Shown one piece after another: positions 6,460 to 13,799 of a stretch of 13,993 nucleotides of DNA. A model generated the notes under the pieces. The model saw nothing but the letters and a program-made list of their open reading frames with translations, made no database searches and was not told the origin of the DNA. The position numbers and the translations under genes were made by a program. The stretch is taken from the NCBI GenBank assembly GCA_024681565.1, contig JAILAO010000066.1:1-13993 (forward strand), read 5' to 3'. Position 1 is the stretch's first letter. Each line of letters begins with the position of its first letter. The DNA is from Bacteroidales bacterium. Lineage in GTDB: Bacteria; Bacteroidota; Bacteroidia; Bacteroidales; UBA932.

Positions 6460-7667
6460 GTTTCCATTTTATTTAAGTTGTCGTTATTTCGGCAGATCCG
6501 GTCTGTCACAAAGGCCGCCGCCAGGTTGCCGGTGGAGTTGAGCAGGGTTGCCGGGATATCGATGACCGTACCGATTACGAGCAGCGTGGCGGCGAAGCCC
6601 GGATCGACACCCAGGACCGTGCAGATCAGGATCTCTCCGGTCATGCCGCCGATCGGGATCGCGCCCAGCACGATACTTTCGAGAATGGCGATCCCGACTA
6701 CGGCCAGGAGGCCGTAGCCCTCCAGCCCGAAGAACGAGACGGCAAACATGACCTTGATCACGGCACCGATAACGGAACCGTCCTTATGCAGGTTGGTACC
6801 GAGGGGGATCACCGTCTCCGCGATCTTCCCATCCACGCCCATCTCTCCGGCAGCCTCGATGTTGACCGGGATACAGGCGGCGCTCGAACAGGTGCCGATC
6901 GCCGTCAGCGAAGGCCTCACCAGCTGTTTCCAATAGCGTTTCAGGCCGCCGGCCCCGCCGGACAGGAAAACATACAGGGAATTGGCCAGGAAGAAGACCA
7001 CGGCCGCCGCGGCCAGGTAGATGAGCAGCGAGCGCAGGTAGCCCCCGAGGATACGGCCGCCCAGGTTGCCGATGGTGTCCGCAAAATAGCAGCCCAGGCA
7101 CAGCGGGGCGGCAAGCATGACGACCTCCATCATTTTCATGACCACCGCCGTACCGGATTCCAGGAACGCGGCCACCGGCTTCCCCCTTTCTCCCGCCAGG
7201 GCGGTCCCCAGACCGAAAAGGAAGGAGAACACGATCAACGGGAGCAGCGCCGATTTGCTGAAGAGCTTCGGGAAATCATCCACCGTAAACATATTCACAA
7301 GGGTCTGTCCGACCGGAATGCCGGCCGGTTCCGCAGCACGGGAGGCCCCGGGGACATCCGGGGAGAACGAGCCGAGCGGGTTCCAGACCGAGCAGAAGAT
7401 ATAGCTGACAACCCCCGCCACGAGCGTCATCCCGAGAAAGACTGCTACGGACCACCCCAGGACACGGCCGACCATGCGGCTCCTGTACATGTTGCAGATG
7501 GAGGAAGAGATGCTGAAAAAGACCATCGGGACCACCATCACGAAGATGATGTTCAGGAACAGGTCGCCGAGCGGCCTGACGACCGATGCCGCCGGACCGA
7601 AGACAATGCCGCACACGGCACCGGCGAGGATGCCGGCAAGCAACAGCAAGGTTCCTTTTTTAGTCAT
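6456..7667 (-). CDS. Dicarboxylate/amino acid:cation symporter family (DAACS) transporter, divergent
   Basis: Inner-membrane secondary transporter of the Glt(Ph)/GltP/DctA fold, 403 residues with 8 hydrophobic helices and two re-entrant hairpins. Visible family features: a first helix LLLLAGILAGAVCGIVFG (7-24), DLFLNIIFVMVVPMVFFSI (35-53), the serine-rich HP1 equivalent GTCSSAACIPV (258-268), the helix-7 motif region PLGTNLHKDGS (288-298), HP2 around GAIPIGGMTGE (335-345), and helix 8 VIDIPATLLNSTGNLAAAF (368-386). Several binding-site positions differ from characterised members: the helix-7 NMDGT motif reads HKDGS (294-298), the helix-8 arginine that binds side-chain carboxylates aligns with Ala373, and a sodium-site aspartate aligns with Asn381, while Asp370 and Asn377 are kept. 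Substrate is therefore unlikely to be glutamate or aspartate. First gene of the minus-strand operon; start at 7667 gives a normal N-terminus. Confidence 0.88.
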   Translation of the reverse strand: MTKKGTLLLLAGILAGAVCGIVFGPAASVVRPLGDLFLNIIFVMVVPMVFFSISSSICNMYRSRMVGRVLGWSVAVFLGMTLVAGVVSYIFCSVWNPLGSFSPDVPGASRAAEPAGIPVGQTLVNMFTVDDFPKLFSKSALLPLIVFSFLFGLGTALAGERGKPVAAFLESGTAVVMKMMEVVMLAAPLCLGCYFADTIGNLGGRILGGYLRSLLIYLAAAAVVFFLANSLYVFLSGGAGGLKRYWKQLVRPSLTAIGTCSSAACIPVNIEAAGEMGVDGKIAETVIPLGTNLHKDGSVIGAVIKVMFAVSFFGLEGYGLLAVVGIAILESIVLGAIPIGGMTGEILICTVLGVDPGFAATLLVIGTVIDIPATLLNSTGNLAAAFVTDRICRNNDNLNKMET

Positions 7668-7698
7668 GGATGATCTGCGATGAAACGTTTTCCGAATC

Positions 7699-7729
7699 CG
7701 AAGTTAAAGAATGTTTTACGATATTCCAA
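7699..7729 (-). promoter_or_regulatory. Possible promoter for the symporter operon
   Basis: On the minus strand TTG (7729-7727) is followed after 20 bases by TAACTTCG (7706-7699), one mismatch from TAnnTTTG. Transcription would start near 7692, about 25 bases before the ATG at 7667. Spacing fits the Bacteroidetes primary promoter, but the sequence match is imperfect, so this is tentative. Confidence 0.35.
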
Positions 7730-7822
7730 CTCCGATCCTCGCCCGGCATCAGTGCCCGTATATGTTCAAAACAAGGCTCATTGTACCCCAAAAGGCATCA
7801 ATTATTGCACGGCTTTCATGCC

Positions 7823-7851
7823 TTGACCGTTTCGTCTACCGTCTTTGACCG
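7823..7851 (+). repeat. Two TTGACCG direct repeats 22 bases apart, candidate activator site
   Basis: TTGACCG occurs at 7823-7829 and again at 7845-7851, a period of 22 bases (about two helical turns). TTTCG (7830-7834) and CGAAA (7850-7854) add a short inverted pair within the same segment. Relative to the expected SusC transcription start near 7897 the copies sit at about -47 to -53 and -69 to -75, where an activator would bind. The function is inferred from position only. Confidence 0.4.
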
Positions 7852-7883
7852 AAATACAGATGCTGGATGATAGTCCGAAAAGG

Positions 7884-7891
7884 TATCTTTG
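7884..7891 (+). promoter_or_regulatory. -7 box of the susCD promoter
   Basis: TATCTTTG matches the Bacteroidetes TAnnTTTG consensus exactly and is the same octamer as in the cdaA promoter. No TTTG or TTG is present at the expected -33 position (around 7860-7866 reads ATGCTGG), so the promoter is probably weak without an activator. Predicted leader is about 80 bases. Confidence 0.5.
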
Positions 7892-7976
7892 AGGACGCAA
7901 TTATTATATAATAGTTCGACAGAAACCGACAACACATATTTTATAACCTATAGTTTAACAAAAATCCAAAAGCCAG

Positions 7977-10900
7977 ATGAAAGCTATTATCTCTGTCAGC
8001 CACAAAGCGCTCTTGGCGTTAGTGGCATGCGCGGCTTTGATCCTCAGCGGCGTATCGGCCTATGCCCAGACCGCTGCGGGTAAAGTCATCGACACGAATG
8101 GCGTTCCCGTCATCGGCGCGGCCGTGATGGTGCCCGGCACCACCACCGGCGTCACCACCGACATCGACGGTAACTTCCAGCTCAATGTCGCTCCCGGAAC
8201 GACCCTTGAGGTTTCCTGCATCGGCTACGTGACCAAAAATGTGGTCGCCGCTGCCAATATGAGCATCGTCCTCGAAGAGGATGCCGAGATGCTCGAGGAG
8301 ACCGTCGTCATCGGTTACGGTTCCGTGAAACGCTCCGACCTGACCTCAGCCGTCGCCAAGATGGACGACTCCGCGATCGCGGACCGTCCGATGGCCCGTG
8401 CCGAGCAGGCCCTGCAGGGCCAGCTCGCCGGTGTGACGGTGCAGAACACCAACAACGAGCCGGGCGCCGACCCGCAGATCCGCGTCCGTGGTGCTGCCTC
8501 CCTCAGTGCTGGCAGCGACCCGCTTTACATCATTGACGGTGTGCCGAACAGCACGCTGCAGGGTGTGAACCCCAACGATATCGCGAGCATCGAAGTCCTC
8601 AAGGACGCCGCTTCCGCCGCTATCTATGGTTCCCGTGGTTCCAACGGTGTCATCCTCGTCACCACGAAGACCGGCCAGAAGGGCGCCCCCAGGGTCAGTT
8701 TCAACGCATCCTATGGTCTCGCCACGCTGGAGCGCAAGATGGACCTCCTGAAATCCGTCGAATTCATGGAGTTCCGCCTCAAGTACATCGACGAGGCGTA
8801 TATCCGCGACTACGGCGGACTTGCCTCCGACAGCAACGCACAGCGTGAGGCCAACGGCGTACCTTCCAGCAATTTCTCCTACCGCTTCGACGACCGCTGG
8901 CTGCAGTACCTCAGCGCCGAGACCCAGGCTGCCCACAATTACGTGAAAGGCACGGGCGAAATTGCCCTGATCGACTGGCAGGACTATGTGTATTCCCCCG
9001 CCGGCACCCAGAACTACAATATCAGTGTTTCCGGGGCCAACGACAGGACCAACTACATGTTCTCCCTGGGCTATATGGACCAGGAAGGTCTTGGTTCCAG
9101 AATTGACTACAAGCGCATCAGCGCCCGTATGAATGTCGAGAGCAAGCTGAATGACTGGGTCGCCGTCGGACTCAATCTCGCCCCTTCTTTCATCATCCAC
9201 CGGGGTGCCGGTTCCGAAAACGGAAAGGACAAGATCGGTACGAACGTCCTGAACATGACTCCGCTCGCAGAAGCGGATGCCGGCGTCCAGACGAACTACT
9301 ATCCGTACCTGCAATATGACTGGGGCGGATCGAATACGCTCTACAAGCAGTACTACATCGACAATGCCGCAACGCAGCGCGGTATCCGCCTGCAGGGGAC
9401 GACCTTTATCCGCCTGACGCCCATCAAGGACCTGTCCATCACCGGCACGGCTTCCGCCAACTACACAAGCAACGACACCAACCAGTACTCGAATGACCTG
9501 CTGACCAGGGGCAGATGGCTCACCAATGCCGAAGGCACCCGTGCAACAGCCTCTCACTCGACCTCCTGGTCGCTCAGCACGCTGCTCCAGATCGTCGCCA
9601 ACTACAACAAGTCTTTCAACAAGCACACGATCGACCTGATGGTCGGTGCCTCCTCTGAGTATTCAAATCTCGGGTGGAGCACCAGCCAGAGCTTCAACCA
9701 GCTCGCCAACGACACCATTACCGGTACCTTCAGCGGCAACAGCACCACGACCACTCCGACTGTCAAGGGATCCTCCTACAGCCAGAGAACGCCGACCCGG
9801 CTCTACTCTGCCTTTGCACGTGCCCAGTACAATTATGACTCCCGCTACCTGCTCACCGCTTCCATCCGTCGGGACGGTTATTCCCGCTTCGGCGCCAACA
9901 GCAAGTGGGGCTGGTTCCCGTCCGCTTCCGCGGGTTGGGTGATTTCCAACGAGCCGTTCTTCAAGAACTCCAGCCTCGATTGGTGGGATACCTTTAAATT
10001 CCGCGCGAGCTACGGTGAAACCGGTAACTACGGTATCGGCGAATCCGCCGCCTATTCGACCCTGTCCTCCAGCACCTACAACGACGGTATCGCTTACTAC
10101 GCCGGTTCCTTCGGCAACCAGGACCTCGGCTGGGAGCACACCAAGTCCGTGGACATCGCTGCCGACCTGGCTTTCCTGAACAACCGGATCCAGGTCTCCA
10201 TCGACTGGTACAACAAACTTACCGACGGACTGCTCTACAGCGTCCCCGTTCCTTCTGTCTTCGGTACGTCCAACGTGACCCAGAACCTCGGCAGTATCCT
10301 CAACCGCGGTATCGAATTGGAGTTGAATACGCACAACATCCAGAACTCCAACTTCAGCTGGAGCACGTCCTTCAACGTTTCCTACAACCACAACGAGGTT
10401 CTCCAGCTCGGCGCCGAGAACACCCCGGTCCTCCGGACCAACAACGGTGCGGCCAACCGTCTGGAAGTAGGCATGCCGATGTACTATTTCTACGGTTTCA
10501 AGACCCTCGGCGTCTGGATGAACCAGGCCGAGATCGACGCCTATATCGCGGAGACCGGCAACACCCCGAAATTCAACGGCACGCCCATCAAGCCGGGCGA
10601 CCTCAAACATGAAGATATCACCGGTGACGGCAATATCACCAACGATGACCGTCAGTATCTCGGCAAGCCGACCCCTGACTTCACCTACGGTATGACCAAC
10701 ACCTTCCGCTGGAAGAACTTCGACGCTTCCATCCTCTTCACCGCACAGACCGGTGGACAGATCTTCGGTGCTGTCGGCCGTGCCATCGACCGTGCCGGCA
10801 ACGGCAACTGGAACGTCCTGGGCCACTGGCGTGACTGCTGGTGGAGCGAGGATGAACCCGGCGCAGGCACCGAGCCTTCCGTCTTCAGTAAAGTCAAGCC

Positions 10901-11159
10901 GGAGGGCGAGTCCCGCTTCGTCGAGTCTTCCGACTACTTCCGCATCAAGAACATCACCCTCGGGTATTCCATCCCGTTCAAGAAGTTCATCTCTTCCGCC
11001 AGGGTCTATCTCTCCGTAGAGAACGTCCTGCTCCTCACCAGCTACTACCGCGGCTACACGCCTGAGGCGACCACCCAGGGCAGCAACTTCCCGGGCTTCG
11101 ACTTCGGTGCCTTCCCGGCAGCCCGCACCTTCACCGCCGGTATCAATGTTAACTTCTAA
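7977..11159 (+). CDS. SusC/RagA-like TonB-dependent outer-membrane transporter
   Basis: Outer-membrane beta-barrel that imports an oligosaccharide (or another large nutrient) using TonB energy, working as a complex with the SusD-like lid encoded next. The 1060-residue product has a signal peptide (cleavage near SAYAQ, residue 30-31), a carboxypeptidase-D-regulatory-like domain (about 33-100; GVPVIGAAVMVPGTTTG), a TonB box region EETVVIGYG (107-115), and a plug domain with SusC signatures DPLYIIDGVP (181-190) and IEVLKDAASAAIYGSRG (205-221). A calcium-site-like DITGDGNITNDDR lies at 880-892, just before GKPTPDFTYG. The chain ends FTAGINVNF with the terminal Phe of outer-membrane barrels. There is no N-terminal STN extension, so no sign of ECF-sigma/anti-sigma signalling. 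One base separates it from the SusD gene. The substrate cannot be read from sequence. Confidence 0.95.
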   Translation: MKAIISVSHKALLALVACAALILSGVSAYAQTAAGKVIDTNGVPVIGAAVMVPGTTTGVTTDIDGNFQLNVAPGTTLEVSCIGYVTKNVVAAANMSIVLEEDAEMLEETVVIGYGSVKRSDLTSAVAKMDDSAIADRPMARAEQALQGQLAGVTVQNTNNEPGADPQIRVRGAASLSAGSDPLYIIDGVPNSTLQGVNPNDIASIEVLKDAASAAIYGSRGSNGVILVTTKTGQKGAPRVSFNASYGLATLERKMDLLKSVEFMEFRLKYIDEAYIRDYGGLASDSNAQREANGVPSSNFSYRFDDRWLQYLSAETQAAHNYVKGTGEIALIDWQDYVYSPAGTQNYNISVSGANDRTNYMFSLGYMDQEGLGSRIDYKRISARMNVESKLNDWVAVGLNLAPSFIIHRGAGSENGKDKIGTNVLNMTPLAEADAGVQTNYYPYLQYDWGGSNTLYKQYYIDNAATQRGIRLQGTTFIRLTPIKDLSITGTASANYTSNDTNQYSNDLLTRGRWLTNAEGTRATASHSTSWSLSTLLQIVANYNKSFNKHTIDLMVGASSEYSNLGWSTSQSFNQLANDTITGTFSGNSTTTTPTVKGSSYSQRTPTRLYSAFARAQYNYDSRYLLTASIRRDGYSRFGANSKWGWFPSASAGWVISNEPFFKNSSLDWWDTFKFRASYGETGNYGIGESAAYSTLSSSTYNDGIAYYAGSFGNQDLGWEHTKSVDIAADLAFLNNRIQVSIDWYNKLTDGLLYSVPVPSVFGTSNVTQNLGSILNRGIELELNTHNIQNSNFSWSTSFNVSYNHNEVLQLGAENTPVLRTNNGAANRLEVGMPMYYFYGFKTLGVWMNQAEIDAYIAETGNTPKFNGTPIKPGDLKHEDITGDGNITNDDRQYLGKPTPDFTYGMTNTFRWKNFDASILFTAQTGGQIFGAVGRAIDRAGNGNWNVLGHWRDCWWSEDEPGAGTEPSVFSKVKPEGESRFVESSDYFRIKNITLGYSIPFKKFISSARVYLSVENVLLLTSYYRGYTPEATTQGSNFPGFDFGAFPAARTFTAGINVNF

Positions 11160-11160
11160 A

Positions 11161-12834
11161 ATGAGAAAAGCCATGAAATCTATTTTCAAATATACCGCAT
11201 TCGTTGCCGGACTTGCTCTTCTCTGCGTTTCCTGTAATGACAAACTCGTCATTCCTCCTGTAGGATCACTCTCCAGCGAAGGATATTTCTCTACACCTTC
11301 ACATATTGAAGAGGGTATCCGCGGAGCCTATGCCAAGGTTGCGGGTATCGAGACGGATGAATATTCCTATCTCTCCGAGACCCGTTCCGACAACATCTTT
11401 GCCGATCCCGCCCCGAACGCCACCCGTGAGGCCACGGAAATCGGCCACTACCGTTTCAACGAGTCCCAGGGACAGCTCAAGAATGTCTGGGCCGGCTGGT
11501 ACAGCGTTATCTATAATGCCAACAACGTGCTTGCAAACATGGAGAACGTGGAGTTTACCAATGAGACCGTCAAGAATCAGTTCCGCGGAGAGCTCCTCTT
11601 CCTGAGAGCCTACGCCCACTTCGAACTGGTCCGCGTGTTCGGCAACATCCCCGTCATCGACCATGTGCTCAGCGCATCCGAGGCCAAGGAAATCAAACAG
11701 ACCAGCGGTCAGGACGTTCTCAACAACACGGTCATTCCCGACCTCAAGGAGGCCATCAGCCTGCTCCCTTATCAGAAGGCGATGCTCTCCAACAGCGGCG
11801 GCAGCGCCACCAGTGAATACCGGGCCGACAAACTTGCCGCCCAGGCCATGCTGGCGCGTGTCTATATGACCCTCTACGGCTGGCCCTACAAGGACACCAA
11901 CGTCAAGAGCGAAGCCAAGAGCATGCTCAAGACGGTCATCGACTACGCCACCGCCAACGGATACTATGCTCCGGACGCCACCGAGTGGAAGAAGATGTTC
12001 ACCACCGACCGGGCTACCCAGAACAAGTACTTCATCTTCAGCATCCAGCATACCAACGCAACTCCGACGGGGCTGGCGTTCGTGACCTGTGCCGAAGCGC
12101 TCACCGTTGATTATCTCCCTACGCAGGTGACCAACAGCCGCTACAACGGCAACGCCATGTACACGGGCTTCGTGGAGGCTACACTCCGCTACGAATACCA
12201 GGTGACCGGCGACGAGCGCGGCGCCTTCTGCATCCTTGACACGATGGATCCTGTCGGCTCATACAAAGGTTATCCGAACCGCGAGACCGAGTTCACCCTC
12301 GACAACGGAGACAAGATCACCGCGTATGAGCGTTCGCTCAACACCAAGTGGGTCCCCTACGCTGCCAAGCGTGAGTCCGTCGGTGTCGCCTTCGACGACC
12401 TGACCCTCGCCAGCGGCTGGCCGATGAACTTCCCGATCATCCGTACGGAAGATATGATGCTCCTGTATGCTGAACTCCTTGCGGAAGACAGCGATGTCGC
12501 CGGGGCTATGGCGATTGTCAACCAGATCCGCACAAGAGCCGGCGTCGCCGCCCGCCCGACCAGCTGCACGGCTGCGGAGGCCCTTGAATATGTGAAGATG
12601 GAGCGCAAACTCGAGTTCTTCGGAGAAGGCGTCCGCTGGTTCGACGAAATCCGCTACGGCGAATGGAAGGAAAAGACGGTCAATATGCTGAACCGTTACA
12701 TCAATTCCTCCAATCCGGGTTACACTTCCACGGTATCCACCGTCAGCATTGTCGACGGCAAGTACCTCTGCCCGATCCCCGAGTCTGAAATGCTCAGCGT
12801 TCCGGGCCTGTATGTACAGAACCCGGGCTGGTAA
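11161..12834 (+). CDS. SusD/RagB-like nutrient-binding lipoprotein
   Basis: Surface lipoprotein that binds the substrate and forms the hinged lid on the SusC barrel. From the ATG at 11161 the product is 557 residues; an in-frame ATG at 11173 gives a 553-residue form and is equally plausible. The frame is open further upstream inside the SusC gene, but starting there would put extra residues before the signal. The signal ends LLCVSC, with lipid-bearing Cys25 followed by NDKL. TPR-type helices include LFLRAYAHFELVRVFGNIP (a SusD hallmark), ADKLAAQAMLARVYMTLYG, IRTEDMMLLYAELLAE and AMAIVNQIRTRAGV. The C-terminal part has MERKLEFFGEGVRWFDEIRY and the typical end YLCPIPESEM...YVQNPGW. No SusE/SusF-like gene follows; a terminator lies about 50 bases downstream. 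Confidence 0.94.
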   Translation: MRKAMKSIFKYTAFVAGLALLCVSCNDKLVIPPVGSLSSEGYFSTPSHIEEGIRGAYAKVAGIETDEYSYLSETRSDNIFADPAPNATREATEIGHYRFNESQGQLKNVWAGWYSVIYNANNVLANMENVEFTNETVKNQFRGELLFLRAYAHFELVRVFGNIPVIDHVLSASEAKEIKQTSGQDVLNNTVIPDLKEAISLLPYQKAMLSNSGGSATSEYRADKLAAQAMLARVYMTLYGWPYKDTNVKSEAKSMLKTVIDYATANGYYAPDATEWKKMFTTDRATQNKYFIFSIQHTNATPTGLAFVTCAEALTVDYLPTQVTNSRYNGNAMYTGFVEATLRYEYQVTGDERGAFCILDTMDPVGSYKGYPNRETEFTLDNGDKITAYERSLNTKWVPYAAKRESVGVAFDDLTLASGWPMNFPIIRTEDMMLLYAELLAEDSDVAGAMAIVNQIRTRAGVAARPTSCTAAEALEYVKMERKLEFFGEGVRWFDEIRYGEWKEKTVNMLNRYINSSNPGYTSTVSTVSIVDGKYLCPIPESEMLSVPGLYVQNPGW

Positions 12835-12853
12835 CAGACTCGCCTGAAAGGAA

Positions 12854-12874
12854 ATTCCGGACTGAGACCGGAAT
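12854..12874 (+). terminator. Small hairpin just upstream of the main terminator
   Basis: ATTCCGG (12854-12860) pairs with CCGGAAT (12868-12874) around a 7-base loop, 19 bases after the SusD stop codon. No T-run follows, so it may be a 3'-end stabilising or pausing structure and not a terminator in its own right. Confidence 0.4.
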
Positions 12875-12880
12875 ACGATA

Positions 12881-12916
12881 AAAGGAGGCGCTTCATGGTG
12901 AAGCGCCTCCTTTTTT
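12881..12916 (+). terminator. Strong intrinsic terminator for susCD, probably bidirectional
   Basis: A perfect 15-bp stem (12881-12895 with 12899-12913) around the loop TGG is followed by six T residues (12911-12916). It lies 46 bases past the SusD stop. Read on the minus strand the same stem runs out into TTTTAT, so it could also end transcription coming from the converging operon whose last frame stops at 12944. Confidence 0.85.
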
Positions 12917-12943
12917 CATTGACTCCGCAAATTGCCGCCGGGA

Positions 12944-13200
12944 TCACTCCATGACCATAACGCCGTTGTCGAAATCAAACATAACCGCTGTCTCGAAGAA
13001 TGGGACACCGAGAAATCCCAATTGTCCGAGATACTGCATCCGGTCCGTCACCCCGATTGACAGATCGTGGTAATCCCGGCCGTGAAATAAAGGTATCCGC
13101 CCCGTTTCTCTAAATCAAAATGCTCCTGGGCTAAAAGATTTGCCGTACTGAAAGCATTCAGTACAACGATTGAAAGAAATAAGAACCTGAGCTTTCTCAT
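12944..13200 (-). pseudogene. Broken secreted-protein gene, probable retropepsin-like aspartic protease remnant
   Basis: From the ATG at 13200 an apparent signal peptide (MRKLRFLFLSIVVLNAFSTA, then NLLAQ) leads into EHFDLEKRGGYLYFTAG and stops at a TGA (13050-13048) after 50 codons. A second minus-strand frame, open from about 13081 to a TGA at 12946-12944, encodes 45 residues including GRDYHDLSIGVTDRMQYL and QLGFLGVPFFETAVMFDFDN. The second block resembles the C-terminal part of retropepsin-like aspartic proteases (the ILGxDFL...vxfDF pattern), and the first block resembles the strand before their DTG motif. The catalytic DTG segment is missing, so the gene seems to have lost an internal piece as well as its frame. 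It begins 5 bases after the stop of the upstream gene, so the two were probably co-transcribed. Family assignment is tentative; the frame break is directly visible. Confidence 0.6.
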
Positions 13201-13205
13201 CGCAT

Positions 13206-13637
13206 CTATTGATCCAGGATGACAAATCCGTCGAGCACGGAAAGCCCGGACAGGCAGAGGTCCTTGTATTTCGTGCCGGGCACGACTTCCAGGACGGACA
13301 GCGGCAACCTTATCGGCATCCTCGGAGACTTTGTCCTGCCGGCCGGTACCGTCTCCGCCATTCCCCGGATCCCGCCCGTGAAATCAATCTCCAACGGCTC
13401 ATCCTTGTAGCCGTCGGCGCGGGTCACCTCCAGGCGGAGGCGCTCGATGCGGCTGTTGGCGCTCCACAGGGAGGCGGACTTGTGGTAACCGTTCCAGAGA
13501 ATGATGTCCGAGACCTTGAGCAGCACGGGGTTGCAGGAGCGGATACTCGCGGAATAAGAAATCACGGCGTCGCCGTTGGCATGAAGCAGCAGCGGCAGGT
13601 TCGCAAGAACCAGCAGGGTAAGGAAAATCTTTCTCAT
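13206..13637 (-). CDS. Small secreted protein with NADase-type glycan-binding (discoidin-like) domain
   Basis: The 143-residue product starts with a signal peptide (MRKIFLTLLVLANLPLLLHA, cleavage near residue 20). The rest resembles the NADase-type glycan-binding domain, a discoidin/F5-8C-like beta-sandwich: an NGYHKSASLWSANSRIERLR block (49-68) matching the family's GYxKS...NSRVKxLK pattern, and EVVPGTKYKDLCLSGL (117-132) matching its DVYPGxKYxDxCISEL pattern. It would bind a carbohydrate or mediate a protein contact in the periplasm or outside the cell. No catalytic domain is attached. The frame stays open upstream to 13733, but that extension lies in the repeat and lacks a signal peptide, so the ATG at 13637 is chosen. 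A promoter-like TATATTTG lies 8 bases upstream. The family call rests on recalled motif similarity. Confidence 0.65.
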   Translation of the reverse strand: MRKIFLTLLVLANLPLLLHANGDAVISYSASIRSCNPVLLKVSDIILWNGYHKSASLWSANSRIERLRLEVTRADGYKDEPLEIDFTGGIRGMAETVPAGRTKSPRMPIRLPLSVLEVVPGTKYKDLCLSGLSVLDGFVILDQ

Positions 13638-13644
13638 ATCAGTA

Positions 13645-13652
13645 CAAATATA
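13645..13652 (-). promoter_or_regulatory. -7 box close to the glycan-binding protein gene
   Basis: On the minus strand TATATTTG matches TAnnTTTG exactly and equals the rplC -7 box. With a start site about 6-7 bases downstream, transcription would begin at or just before the ATG at 13637, giving a leaderless or nearly leaderless mRNA. The -33 position (around 13672) falls on the first bases of a 96-base repeat and does not read TTTG. Confidence 0.45.
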
Positions 13653-13671
13653 AGGAGAAAACGGGGAAATG

Positions 13672-13767
13672 CCACCTCCCCGAAGCGTAGCGACGCAGGG
13701 GTGCTCGAGGGGGAACGCCCCCTCGTTCATCAAGGACCCAAGGGGCCACGACGCGAAAGTGTCCGCC
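13672..13767. repeat. 96-base direct repeat, copy 1
   Basis: Identical over all 96 bases to the copy at 13867-13962, period 195. It contains two hairpins: CCCC..GCGT-AGCG-ACGC..GGGG at 13678-13701, and an 8-bp CGAGGGGG/CCCCCTCG stem with an AACG loop at 13706-13725. A minus-strand reading gives the arginine-rich peptide DERGGVPPRAPLRRYASGRW; this looks like chance coding of a repeat. Confidence 0.9.
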
Positions 13768-13799
13768 CGTGATTCGGAGGCTTTGCCGACCGAGGAGGT

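Larger units (their letters stand above)
7668..7976. other. Divergent intergenic regulatory region (symporter operon / susCD)
   Basis: A 309-base AT-richer gap between two divergent operons. I see no convincing gene: open frames here are short and do not resemble proteins. It contains a candidate minus-strand promoter at 7699-7729, a weak inverted repeat AAGGCAT (7792-7798) / ATGCCTT (7818-7824), two TTGACCG direct repeats at 7823-7851 and a SusC-side -7 box at 7884-7891. The SusC leader would be about 80 bases, AT-rich and without an obvious strong structure. Confidence 0.6.

Noticed and set aside
6786..7673. 295-codon plus-strand frame opposite the symporter
   Set aside because: Charged low-complexity translation (His/Arg/Asp/Gln-rich) opposite clear transmembrane coding sequence.
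7670..8083. Small plus-strand frames in the divergent gap (7670-7870 and 7889-8083)
   Set aside because: No protein-like features. The second overlaps the start of the SusC gene in another frame. The region is better explained as regulatory.
9663..11252. 529-codon open frame on the minus strand opposite the SusC gene
   Set aside because: No recognisable domain, Val/Gly/Glu-rich, and wholly opposite conserved SusC sequence; a GC-rich shadow. The same holds for 8346-9626.
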